The notes under the pieces are model-generated. The model did no database searches, was not told the origin of the DNA, and saw only the letters and a program-made list of their open reading frames with translations. A stretch of 12,175 bases of DNA from Setomelanomma holmii (taxonomy: Eukaryota > Ascomycota > Dothideomycetes > Pleosporales > Phaeosphaeriaceae), in NCBI GenBank assembly GCA_010015745.1, contig ML978447.1:1-12175 (forward strand), given 5' to 3'. Below, one piece after another: positions 1 through 7,671 of this stretch; position 1 is the first letter of the stretch, and each line of letters opens with the position of its first letter. The translations under genes and the position numbers were made by a program.

Positions 1-1
1 C

Positions 2-202
2 AAGAGGGTGCTTGGGGAGGAGCATCCTGACACGCTGACTAGCATGCACAATCTTGCTTATACATTACGGTCACAAGGTTACTACAATAAGGCTTTTGTT
101 CTTCTAGAGAGATGCTACCAACTACGCTGGCAGATCCTTGGCAACCAACATCCCCATACGCAGTTATCGTTGAACGCACTGAACAGTTGGCGAGCGGATT
201 AA
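2..202 (+). CDS. TPR-repeat protein, C-terminal end (partial, cut by window edge)
   Basis: Reading frame open to the left edge and ending at a TAA-type stop region after 66 residues. It contains GEEHPDTLTSMHNLA followed by a second helix pair with LRSQGYYNKAFVLLERC and a third start, LGNQHPHTQ. The spacing of the G-x-E/Q-H-P-x-T signatures is that of kinesin-light-chain-type TPR units (about 42 residues each), which in filamentous ascomycetes commonly form the C-terminal half of NB-ARC or NACHT NLR-like proteins. Only about one and a half units are visible, so the N-terminal effector and nucleotide-binding parts, if any, lie outside the window. The frame ends in a short polar tail (NSWRAD), typical of a natural C terminus rather than a break. 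A relic of the same repeat family occurs at 5955-6172. Confidence 0.7.
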   Translation, partial: KRVLGEEHPDTLTSMHNLAYTLRSQGYYNKAFVLLERCYQLRWQILGNQHPHTQLSLNALNSWRAD

Positions 203-562
203 AGTAACGGAACCTCAACACATTACCTTTCTTATTAGTCTAGATTATATAGCATAATCTAAGGATATGCTACAATAGTCATACGATGCATGCACAGAGC
301 GACAATGGACCCATTCTAGAAGCGGGCGTGGTGGTCTGCAATGCGCGTGTGCACGTCGGAAGGAGCAGTTTGCCTGCACGGCCGGGAATAAGAGCTGTTT
401 GAGCCCCAGTTCTCAGCCACAACGCGCGGCATGCACAGCCAGTTAGACGAGTTTTGTGGCGCCTTTCTCGAAGCTTCCATGGCAGCCTATTTTTAGCTCT
501 GGCGTGGAGGCAGCACTGCCAGATGTCACGGGTGTCGCACGGTCACCACCACAATCGCAGAG
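203..562. other. Non-coding stretch between TPR gene and transposase
   Basis: No convincing gene. It holds a perfect 8-bp inverted repeat with a 5-nt loop (TAGATTAT / ATAATCTA at 241-261) just downstream of the TPR stop codon, and must contain the left end of the Fot1-like transposon, although I could not place its terminal repeat. A short frame at 456-701 is in a different frame from the transposase and overlaps its N terminus, so it is taken as a shadow. Confidence 0.5.
241..261. repeat. Short perfect palindrome downstream of TPR gene
   Basis: Arms TAGATTAT and ATAATCTA separated by ATAGC. It lies 38 bp after the TPR stop codon, in the likely 3' untranslated region. A role in RNA folding or 3' processing is only a guess; AT-rich palindromes of this size also arise by chance. 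Confidence 0.4.
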
Positions 563-2311
563 ATGGATGCAGCCAGCAAGGCACTCGCAGAGGCTCCTCC
601 AGATGACAATAGAACATGGGCAGCCCGAGCGGATTCCAGCGGTGTCGCCCTCACCACGCTATACAATCGGCATCGTGGGCGGCCCTCAAAGGAGGAGGTA
701 GCCCAGCGCCAGCAATATCTTACTGTATAGGAGGAGAAAGCTCTCATTGCATTCTTATTACTAATGTCTAGTTTCGGACAACCAGTCCGCATCAAATATA
801 TACCCACGCTGGCCTTCAGCATCGCCCGACGTCGAACCCTCGCGATACCGAATAAGCCTCCCGGCAAGAACTGGGCTCAGGCCTTCCAGAAACGCTATGC
901 CGAACTCAAAGCGAAAAGAGTAAGGTCGATAGATTGGAAACGGCATGAGATATACATATATGACAAGGTCACAGAGTGGTTTGAGGTAATTAGCCAGGTG
1001 CTACAGGACCCATCCATCCTGCCGGAGAATGCATACAACATGGATGAGACAGGTGTTGTGCTAAGCATGCTTGGCTCTGTCAAGGTTCTTGTAGGCAAAG
1101 ATGACATACGGGGGTATAGAGGCGCCGGTGTCAAGCGGACCATGGTTACCGCTATAGAGTGCATCAGTGCTGATGGTAGGTCATTGCACCCGCTTATAAT
1201 TTGGCCCGCTTCGACCCACCGAAGTAACTGGATCACCCATCCGACCCCAGGCTGGCACTACGGATTCTCTGAGAACGGGTATAATGACTCTAAGATCAGC
1301 TTAGAATGGCTCACGCGTGTGTTCGATCCCTAGACCAAAGTAATAGCTAACGGCAAACCACGTATGCTGATAACCGATGGCTTTGGGACCCACGAAACAG
1401 TAGAAATCCTGGAGTTCGCCTTCGCGCACAACATTATCCTATGTCGATTGCCCTCTCACACCTCTCATAAGCTCCAACCATGCGACGTTTCAGTCTTTGC
1501 ACCCTTAAAGATAGCATATCGCGATCAAGTTGAGCGGCTGAACCGAGGTGGAGTGTATACCATTGGCAAAGAGCATTTCACATACCTTTATCAGCCAGCA
1601 AGAGAGAAAGCTATCACTAGAAGGAATATACTAGCTGGGTGGGCTGCTTCTGGATTGTTTCCCCTGAACCCCCAGAGGGTGCTTTGTAACATGCCGAAGC
1701 CGCCCACAGAGCCAAGCAATGCAAGCGTTACTGTGGCAGCAACATCCTCCCAGAACGAGGTGTCGCCAACGCCCGAAACGCCTGTCACGCAGGTGACGAT
1801 CGAGGCACTAACATCGCTACATGACCTGATCAAACAGGATGCTTGTGCACCTTCATCTGATAAGGCAAGCAGACGACGTCTTCAGATGCGTGTGCAGAAG
1901 CTCGCAAGCGCCGCCAAAATATCCTTTGCCAAAGAAGCCCTTCTTCAGGACCACAACCAACTACTATATAGAATAAACAACAAAGCTAAGGTGCGACGGT
2001 CGACGCGGTCGCTGGTCATCGGCAGGGCGAAGGTAATGAGCTACGAGGATCTAGACATTGCTCGTGCAGCTCGGACAGCGAAGGAAAAGACTGCCGCGGA
2101 GAAGGGCAAGGGAAAGCGTGGCCGTAAGCACAAAGTGCCCGCACGAGAGGCAGAGGGTGATGTCGAGGACGAAGTCGAAGACGGTGCCCATGCGCTAGAG
2201 GTAGGCTCGTCGGTGTGTCCTTCAAAAGACAAGAGGGCGAAGCAGACTAGTGTCCAGGAGCCTGAGCCATGGAGAGCACCAGTAGCGCTGATGTACAAGG
2301 GAGTGACGTGA
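563..2311 (+). pseudogene. Fot1/pogo-type DDE transposase, interrupted by two in-frame TAG codons
   Basis: One frame runs from the ATG at 563 to the stop at 2309-2311 (582 codons), broken only by TAG at 728-730 (codon 56) and 1331-1333 (codon 257). Domains in order: a psq-like helix-turn-helix around residues 17-45 (ending RHRGRPSKEE), a second CENP-B/Tc5-type DNA-binding region at about 57-125, then the DDE_1 catalytic core. Visible catalytic aspartates are D161 in NMDETG, D272 in LITDGFGTHE and D308 in LQPCDVSVF; 35 residues separate the last two, the DD35D spacing of the Fot1 group. The C-terminal tail is Lys/Arg-rich with an AT-hook-like RGRK near residue 519. The enzyme would cut and paste its element at TA targets in the nucleus. 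Length is normal for the family. The second stop sits where relatives, as I recall them, have Gln (FDP-Q-TK), so CAG to TAG is likely. As read it cannot make full-length protein. Confidence 0.88.
563..2311 (+). mobile_element. Fot1/pogo-like DNA transposon (core only; ends not located)
   Basis: The span given is the transposase frame only. Family members are normally bounded by terminal inverted repeats and a TA duplication within a few hundred bases of the gene. I searched 280-560 against 2312-2700 by eye and found no convincing inverted repeat, so the ends are either degraded or beyond what I could see. Confidence 0.6.
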
Positions 2312-2833
2312 TGTAATTTAAGTACTTCTAGAGTCCTGCTAAGAGGCTGTCCTGTCGCAACAAGTGTTAGTCATCTGTTTTTGCTGCCTGGGATGGAAGC
2401 TCACCAAAGCGATAAGCATCATAGCCACAAGCGGAGCTTACCGGATGACAAATATGAGCAAAAAATAACAGTTACGCTAGTCGTATCGAACGGTACCATG
2501 CTATCCAGAACCGGTGCTCGCCTAAATCGCAAGTACCAACAGGGGGATCGACGTTGCATACCCTTGCGCGCCACAGTAGCCATAAGGCTAGTACGACTTC
2601 ATCGCATGAGGGCAAGGCTCTCAGGGTCGAACAAGATGTCCTAGTGTATGTTATTAGCCGTAAAATCCTCGCCGTGTTGCTAAATCGAAGGCACTTTGTT
2701 TTGCCATCAGATTAGGTACTCTGTGTATCAGGCGTTATAGTAACCGTGCAACTGTATTTTACTGTAGGGGAACGGCTAGAGATAGTTATGAGAAGGCTTA
2801 GTACATTGTCTACAAAGGCTGTCTAAATATTCC
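2312..2833. other. Non-coding stretch after transposase
   Basis: Likely holds the right end of the transposon and then intergenic DNA. A frame of 87 codons at 2381-2644 has no recognisable domain and an unremarkable composition. The octamer AGGCTGTC recurs at about 2345 and 2816, which is too short to mean much. Nothing else stands out. Confidence 0.4.
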
Positions 2834-3764
2834 ATGTATGCGCACTGTGACACTTGCTTCAAGTTGAAGTACCTCGCTTATTTTCCGGTGCCGGCGGTTT
2901 TCCGGGCCCTAGGGACGGATGTTACTTCAAATGAGGTCGGAGAATGACTCGAAGAAAAGGGGAGTAAGATCGTCTCTGCTTGGGCTGCTACGAAACTGAC
3001 AGATAGTATAGACACAAGTATGATCATGACACTACTACGGCTTTCGCATATGACCACGCAGGAACTGAGGCAGTGGAAGACAAGACACCATTGACAAGCA
3101 CGACCCAGGGCAGCTACGAGCCACCTGATGTTCCATGTCAGGCGGATGATACCATTTTTTCGACTGCCAAACATGAAGAACAGCACACCATTCCACACGA
3201 CACCAAAAGCGATCTGTCTCTTCTTGTACCCCAGAAGCGACCACGCGACCATACCGAGCAGTATGATAACCAGAAAAGGGCAAAAATTGAAGGTGAATAT
3301 GCTTTGCAACGCAGTGCCCGTGTTGTGGCTGAACGGCATATCTAGGTTTTGAAACCATACACGTCTACCATAGCTACCCGAGGACATTACCCGGTTCCTT
3401 GGGATCTCTCGTCGACAGAGTTGCAGTGGCCGTAGAAGGATCCGGGCCCTATCCTTGCAGCCAGCAGGTCGCAACTTTTCAGCTCTTGGACGAAAGGTTT
3501 CACCCAGCAACAACGCATGTAATCATCCACCGCCGCCAATCAGAGCCACTACCTACTGTTGAAGAAGGTGACTGCGTTGTGCTCCGACGCTTTATTGTCT
3601 GTGGTGTAAGCCACGAACCGTGTTTGGTGAGTCGGGAGGAGAGTTCCTGGTGTGTGTTCAAAGGGATCCGTTTGGGGCAGTCTGTCGATATTGGACCTGC
3701 CGAGCGCGAACAGGTCGGACTTCTCCGGGCATGGTGGGAGCGTAATAGACCACACAGCACGTGA
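2834..3764 (+). CDS. Candidate POT1/Cdc13-type (Telo_bind) OB-fold protein; spliced or degraded
   Basis: The clearest part is 3346-3764, whose product reads SLVDRVAVAVEG, then FQLLDERF, THVIIHRR, EEGDCVVLRRFIVCG, ESSWCVF and ends ERE-x-VGLLRAWWE. This strand order, with a G-D-x-V-x-L-R-x-F core and a trailing acidic/WW segment, resembles the OB-fold domain found in fungal Telo_bind (POT1/Cdc13) proteins, which bind single-stranded telomeric DNA; the match is from memory of the family and is tentative. Upstream coding lies in another frame (to 3292) and contains two basic clusters, KRPR and KRAK, nine residues apart, a bipartite nuclear-signal pattern. A 53-nt intron at 3293-3345 joins the frames exactly. 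Further upstream a third frame (2834-3017) looks coding (YFPVPAVFRALG) and could join through a GTATGA...CAG intron at 3018-3061, but carries TGA at 2945-2947. No clean ATG follows that stop, so the gene may be a relic. The 5' boundary is uncertain. Confidence 0.45.
3293..3345 (+). other. Predicted 53-nt intron in OB-fold gene
   Basis: Donor GTGAAT, a branch-like GCTGAAC 14 nt before the acceptor, and acceptor TAG. Removal shifts reading from the upstream frame to the OB-fold frame with a glycine codon formed across the junction and bypasses a stop in each frame. Length fits filamentous-fungal introns. The donor is not the commonest GTRAGT form, and a simple frameshift mutation would also explain the frame change. 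Confidence 0.5.
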
Positions 3765-4298
3765 AATGGGATAATTATATCATTCGAGATAAATCGAATT
3801 ATGTTTCTCCATGTATAGAATTCGTCTGTCCCAGTCCACGCTCGCGTCCTAGCACCGCATTACTAACGACAGTCACTCTTAGTGTTCAACCGCATGGTCT
3901 ACATCTCTTGGGCTGAGGCTAGCGAATGAGAACAATATGCAGTTCAGGCAAAACTTCCTACACCTAGATAAGACGCGATTACATTCTGCACGATTGCCGA
4001 TTCATGGCAGCGTTTTGGCTCTAGTCAACTGCATTTAGGTCCAGGCCAACCATGCGAGTCATTGAGCATGCCGAAAGGTTGTGTGGCATGTAATGCTCTC
4101 ATGAATCATGGAAAATGCACTTCATTACTGGCTGAAAGAGCCAAAGAACTGCTTACTTATGAAGGACCAAAATTGACTAAAGATATAACGGCATGACTCT
4201 TAGGATGAAGTCGATAGAGATACAGTACGCCTTTGGAGGTGCAGCCAAGATGACTCGCGACATCGAACACTTGTCAGCCATGTTCATCTCGTAATGGA
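3765..4298. other. Non-coding stretch without recognisable features
   Basis: All frames are closed at short intervals. The only structure seen is a 6-bp inverted repeat, ATTCGA / TCGAAT around a 6-nt loop at about 3782-3799, just past the OB-fold stop codon. No RNA gene or transposon motif was recognised. Confidence 0.4.
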
Positions 4299-4365
4299 GT
4301 TCCATGTTTGTGGATTCCACGTTTGTGGCATTCCATGTCTGTGAAATCCATGCTGTGGAATTCCA
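4299..4365. repeat. Degenerate 15-16 bp tandem repeat, about 4.5 copies
   Basis: Units start at about 4299, 4314, 4330, 4346 and 4360 and follow a pattern ATTCCATGTTTGTGG with substitutions and one- or two-base indels. Divergence between copies indicates an old array. It falls in no convincing gene. Confidence 0.7.
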
Positions 4366-4463
4366 ATTCAGTCAGGGGATGACGCATCATCACTGTAAGC
4401 GCAAGACATGATGAACGTGCCTTGCGTTGATATGTCAGCATACGCAAGCAGCAAATCGCCGAT

Positions 4464-4581
4464 ACTGAGCTTGAGCAGAACACAAACTTTAGCACGTTGT
4501 AAGTTACTGTGCTTACTGCGGCGAATGCAGCTTGCCCTCGCTCGCGATTGCGCCAAAGTTTGTGCCCTGCTCTGCACAGTA
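4464..4581. repeat. Imperfect inverted repeat, possible short MITE or hairpin relic
   Basis: GAGCAGAACACAAACTTTAGC at 4473-4493 (21 bp) is matched in inverse orientation at 4552-4572 with 18 of 21 identities; the three differences are all A versus G on the same strand. Weaker similarity continues outwards through an ACTG-GC block to about 4464 and 4581. The spacer of about 58 nt shows no clear pairing. This is the form of a small foldback or a decayed MITE. Confidence 0.55.
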
Positions 4582-4584
4582 CAG

Positions 4585-5290
4585 TACTGTAACAGCCACT
4601 CGCGACAACGTGATGAATTTTAGGGCCTATTGGCAGATCGGAGGCTTAGGAATCAGGCTATGGAGACTGAGCTGTGACAGTGGCCTTGCCAAGAAACATT
4701 TCGCATGTTTACCTTCTTGCGCATTACCTACTACAGTTATCGTGTGCAGCTGCTGCAGAAACATCGTGTGCACAGCTTCGACAAGCCCTAGATTCGAAAT
4801 TGGCCTTTTGGACGTACAAATGTCTGCGGCCAGCTGTCTAGTATGCGCTATACTTCTCATCGCTCTGCAGCAATGTGATGGATGCCGAGGGCAAAGGCAA
4901 GGTGCACGTACAAGGAACGGCTTTTGGACTTAGGGGAGTAAGGGGTCCGCATCGTACCTTGTCTTGGGTACCTGGCACTCGAAGGCCTGAGTCACACAGA
5001 GAGCGGATCTCCGTTCTGTCATCTTGCGGATGGATTATGCTGCGAAGCAGCAAGGTTCGCGGCTATGTCAGTATCATCAAGCCCTATGTGGAGATTCGAT
5101 TCGATTCTCGTCGAGTCGTAAATGTGCAATATAGAAGCAGTTTGTAGGCTGTCGGTTATGGGTGACACCAGAAGCGGGCCCACGGCAGCAACCCAGATTG
5201 AGCAAGCTGAGCAGCTAATTAGCCACTGACATTAACAACCAAGCACCTCCCATCACCACGACCGCAAACACGCTGCAGCCGCCGTGTCGC
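4585..5290. other. Stretch without convincing gene
   Basis: Several frames of 70-130 codons overlap on both strands, including a 133-codon frame at 4532-4933, but none shows a known domain and they shadow one another. They end or begin without supporting context. A run of GATTCGATTCGATTCTCGTC near 5091-5115 is locally repetitive. Nothing else is supported. Confidence 0.35.
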
Positions 5291-5617
5291 TCAGTCTCGC
5301 GACAGCCCTCTCGCGATGCTGCTGGGTACCCTACGTCCTGCATGCGACATCGCACACCTGGCGGCCATGACCTGAGGTGACGCAATACAACGGCTCCGTG
5401 GCTGGGGCTTGAAGAAGAGCAAGACGCAGTTACGTTTCGTAGGCAGCCTTCCATTGCACACGCTGGAACAAAGGCAGGCTCCTGCGGAGCCAGCTGCTGC
5501 AGTCACGCAAGGCCTGCAAGTGGTAGCAAACAGAACCGACTGGATTGTCGAGTACGCTTCTTTCTGCTCGGGTGTGCGCTCAACAGCTAACCTGACTGCA
5601 GCAGCGTCACCGTCCAT
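5291..5617 (-). CDS. Doubtful 108-residue open reading frame
   Basis: It starts with a true ATG (complement of 5615-5617) and encodes a protein beginning MDGDAAAVRLAVERTPEQKE, which has a plausible N-terminal composition. The rest is rich in Cys, Ala and Arg without a known domain, signal peptide or membrane segment. A competing frame of 79 codons overlaps it on the same strand (5215-5454), so a frame change or an intron could separate a real first exon from the remainder. I do not recognise it, and it may be non-coding. Confidence 0.2.
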   Translation of the reverse strand: MDGDAAAVRLAVERTPEQKEAYSTIQSVLFATTCRPCVTAAAGSAGACLCSSVCNGRLPTKRNCVLLFFKPQPRSRCIASPQVMAARCAMSHAGRRVPSSIARGLSRD

Positions 5618-5675
5618 AGCTTAGATCGACGCTGCTGAGGAGATGTGGACAATGAGCAGCGGCATTAATCAGCTA

Positions 5676-5760
5676 CACGACCTCCTCCCGTACAACCTCC
5701 TCCCGTACAACCTCCTCCCGTACAACCTCCTCCCGTACAATCTCCTCCCGCACGACCACC
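5676..5760. repeat. 15-bp tandem repeat (CCTCCTCCCGTACAA), four perfect copies plus one variant
   Basis: Identical units occupy 5681-5695, 5696-5710, 5711-5725 and 5726-5740, with a fifth, diverged copy at 5741-5755 and partial matches on both sides. The period is a multiple of three. A short plus-strand frame (5643-5831, ATG at 5643) reads it as a pentapeptide repeat LLPYN, but no other evidence makes that frame a gene. Perfect copies imply recent expansion, so copy number probably varies between strains. Confidence 0.9.
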
Positions 5761-5954
5761 CGTATACTCAGCATGGGCTGTGCTGCGAACACGCGCATCA
5801 GTGCGCGCGTGAATATACAGTACCTGTGTGACCACGGTGGAGGCGTGTCTTCATAGACATTTTACAAATAGACACAATGTGCAAGGCACTATGCATAACA
5901 GCAAGAAATGAAGTCATCGCAGACAAGCAAGTGACCGATTATTTGCGCAGCGCA

Positions 5955-6172
5955 TAGCTTGGGCCAAGGCCGGCTTGAAGATGGGAAGGAGATGTACGAA
6001 TTAGCGGGCACCGCAAGGCAAAGAAAAGGCACGGGAACCAGAGCACACTTCATCACTTGACACAGCCAACAACTTGGGCAACCTCTTTGCAGACCTAGGC
6101 CGGCTTTGACGAGGCAGAGAAGATGTATGAATGGGCTCTCAATAATTTGAGAGAAAAGAAACCTTGGCTTTG
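5955..6172 (+). pseudogene. Relic of a kinesin-light-chain-type TPR gene, frameshifted
   Basis: Translation in shifting frames recovers about one and a half consecutive TPR units: GQGRLEDGKEMYE at about 5963-6000, then PEHTSSLDTANNLGNLFADL ending at about 6105, and FDEAEKMYEWAL at about 6105-6140. The PEHTSxLDT-NNLGNLY-LGRFDEAEKMYERAL sequence is the standard signature of fungal NLR-associated TPR arrays. At least two frame changes are needed: one between the first two pieces and a +1 shift within CGGCTTTGAC near 6101-6110. No start, no longer frame and no NB-ARC segment remain, so this is a fragment, not a working gene. It belongs to the same broad family as the gene at the left edge and has the same orientation. 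Confidence 0.8.
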
Positions 6173-6665
6173 AACACGAGCGATGATGCAGGCTACATTT
6201 TTTTCATGCTTGCCTTCGAGGGGGAGGCCATTTTGCTATAGTAAGCTCCGTAATTACGAGATTGCCTTGATGTTGTACTTACTGCATGCAGTGTGTATTG
6301 TACCAAATCGTAGTATCACATATGCTGACATGTCAACGCTGTCATTCCCAAGCTCGCTAGGTAAGGCACACAATCCCGGCTGGCAATGTGGCGTACGGCT
6401 TGCCAACTTGCGTTCGAGGGAAAGCCAGTTTTCCTAAGCACTTTGATTAAACTAAGAAGCTGCACTACAAGCGTTCACATGCCTAGTGATGCCTAAGAAA
6501 GTGTCAGTACCAAGACCGTGGCCCGCATATAGCATCCACACATTGACTTGTGTCCAGATGGGCCTCTTACAGAAATATCGAGCAGCTAACGTACTTACTT
6601 GGCTAAGTACATCTGGACCTACGCGGCCCACTAAGCCTCAGATGACAGCACCATTCCTAGGTCGG
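6173..6665. other. Non-coding stretch with minor repeats
   Basis: Two loosely similar segments of about 30 bp, both with TTCGAGGG followed by a CCA-TTTT-C-TA block, occur at about 6209-6240 and 6399-6436. A nested inverted repeat lies at 6552-6618: GTCCAGATG (6552-6560) pairs with CATCTGGAC (6610-6618), and inside it GTACTTA (6591-6597) pairs with TAAGTAC (6604-6610). Short frames at 6183-6437 and 6486-6722 show no domain. Confidence 0.4.
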
Positions 6666-7517
6666 CTAGTGCGTTATACGCATTCGGACGATACCCACTT
6701 TGTTTTCGCTTGGTATCTCTAACCGAACCAGAACTTCATCCATGTTTACATTTGGCCTGTGATGAGTGAGAGCAGGAGTACCGCGCTCGAATACGGCAAG
6801 TGGACTTGTTACTGGAGATAACCAGTTACCGAGATATCTTCTGGTAAGAAAAGAATATTTCTTGCTGTCATGGCTGATGATGACTGCAGATGTCTCAATA
6901 TCATCCCCGTCGTCGTAGCTCCAATCGAAGATACCTAGCGCTTCTTCGGGATAGACAAAGTCTATAGTATTAAACCAGCAGCACCGCAGGTTTAGCCTGA
7001 AAATCTGTAGTCGAACATTGGAGGCTGCTGGTGTTGTGGCGGGAGTCAAACTGGTATTTGTGCACGGCAGCGTGGATATACTGTGCTCCAACCAAGAGTA
7101 TGCTATGTCCGTGCGGCTCCCGAGCTTCTCGAGAACTTGGTCCGTCACGGTAAATCTGGCAGAGGGAGTTAACGCGTTTGTAGATGGCTCTGGAGGGCAA
7201 TAAGCTATCGCTATCAGGTCGATGACGAAATCGTTTCCATAGTTCTCAATAAATCTTTCGGTATTATTCAAACGTTCATGTAGCAGGTGCGCCTTACATC
7301 CAAGAAGTATGATGTTAACTCCGGCATCCGTGAGTAGTTCTATCTCTTCAGGCTTGGTGAATACGTCGCGGACAGGATTCATGTACTTCTCCCTCTGGCA
7401 GGTCGCAAAATGGCAACCTGTGGCAGCAATCAGTCTCGCAATGTCGAAAGGCAAAAGCCATTCGACTATCGAATCTTGCACTGGTGTCAGATTGAACAGC
7501 CGGGCTAGTGAACACAT
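6666..7517 (-). CDS. F-box-like hypothetical protein
   Basis: Intact 283-codon frame with a real ATG (complement of 7515-7517) and no internal stop. The N terminus, LFNLTPVQDSIVEWLLPFDIA followed by RLIAATGC (about residues 7-35), has the pattern of a degenerate F-box: an L-x-x-L-P-like start, alternating hydrophobics and a second-helix LI-x-A. F-box proteins present substrates to SCF ubiquitin ligases through Skp1. The remainder contains ERFIENYGNDFVIDLIAIAY, an acidic patch DDGDD and a C-terminal KVGIVRMRITH, with no repeats or catalytic motif that I recognise. Small fungal F-box-like proteins of about 250-350 residues are common, highly variable and often lineage-restricted. It is a single-exon model; no neighbour shares its orientation closely. 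The coding call is firmer than the F-box call. Confidence 0.6.
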   Translation of the reverse strand: MCSLARLFNLTPVQDSIVEWLLPFDIARLIAATGCHFATCQREKYMNPVRDVFTKPEEIELLTDAGVNIILLGCKAHLLHERLNNTERFIENYGNDFVIDLIAIAYCPPEPSTNALTPSARFTVTDQVLEKLGSRTDIAYSWLEHSISTLPCTNTSLTPATTPAASNVRLQIFRLNLRCCWFNTIDFVYPEEALGIFDWSYDDGDDIETSAVIISHDSKKYSFLTRRYLGNWLSPVTSPLAVFERGTPALTHHRPNVNMDEVLVRLEIPSENKVGIVRMRITH

Positions 7518-7671
7518 AATGCTTGAAAGGTTTCTCCAGGACTAACCTCAATATAGTGCAACCACATGAATTGATTCGCATGATATCCTAATATAGCTGG
7601 TACTGTCTAGGGCGTAAGTGCGTCTACCTATCAGCCGAGAGCTCCTAGAACATTAACATCACAAAACAAGA

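Noticed and set aside
456..701. 81-codon plus-strand frame before the transposase
   Set aside because: It is out of frame with, and overlaps, the helix-turn-helix coding sequence that begins at 563; composition is low-information.
563..2311. TAG reassigned as a sense codon
   Set aside because: Other frames here use stops normally, ascomycetes use the standard code (or CTG variants in yeasts), and point mutation or RIP explains the stops more simply.
470..2402. GCTTCCAT at about 473 and its inverse at about 2395 as transposon TIRs
   Set aside because: Only 8 bp match and the similarity stops there; a shared GCGACA...TCTAGAAG pattern nearby has unequal spacing. Not enough for terminal repeats.
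2878..3513. 211-residue minus-strand frame with hydrophobic segments
   Set aside because: It lacks an ATG at its start (TTG), is antisense to the better-supported OB-fold gene, and its hydrophobic runs are complements of acidic/basic coding on the plus strand.
4538..4552. TCGCTCGCGATTGCG resembling the inner part of the MITE TIR at 12147-12175
   Set aside because: 14 of 15 bases match, but similarity ends abruptly on both sides and no partner TIR is near.
4299..5760. Tandem repeats as a CRISPR-like array
   Set aside because: Units are directly adjacent without spacers, and the surroundings are fungal.
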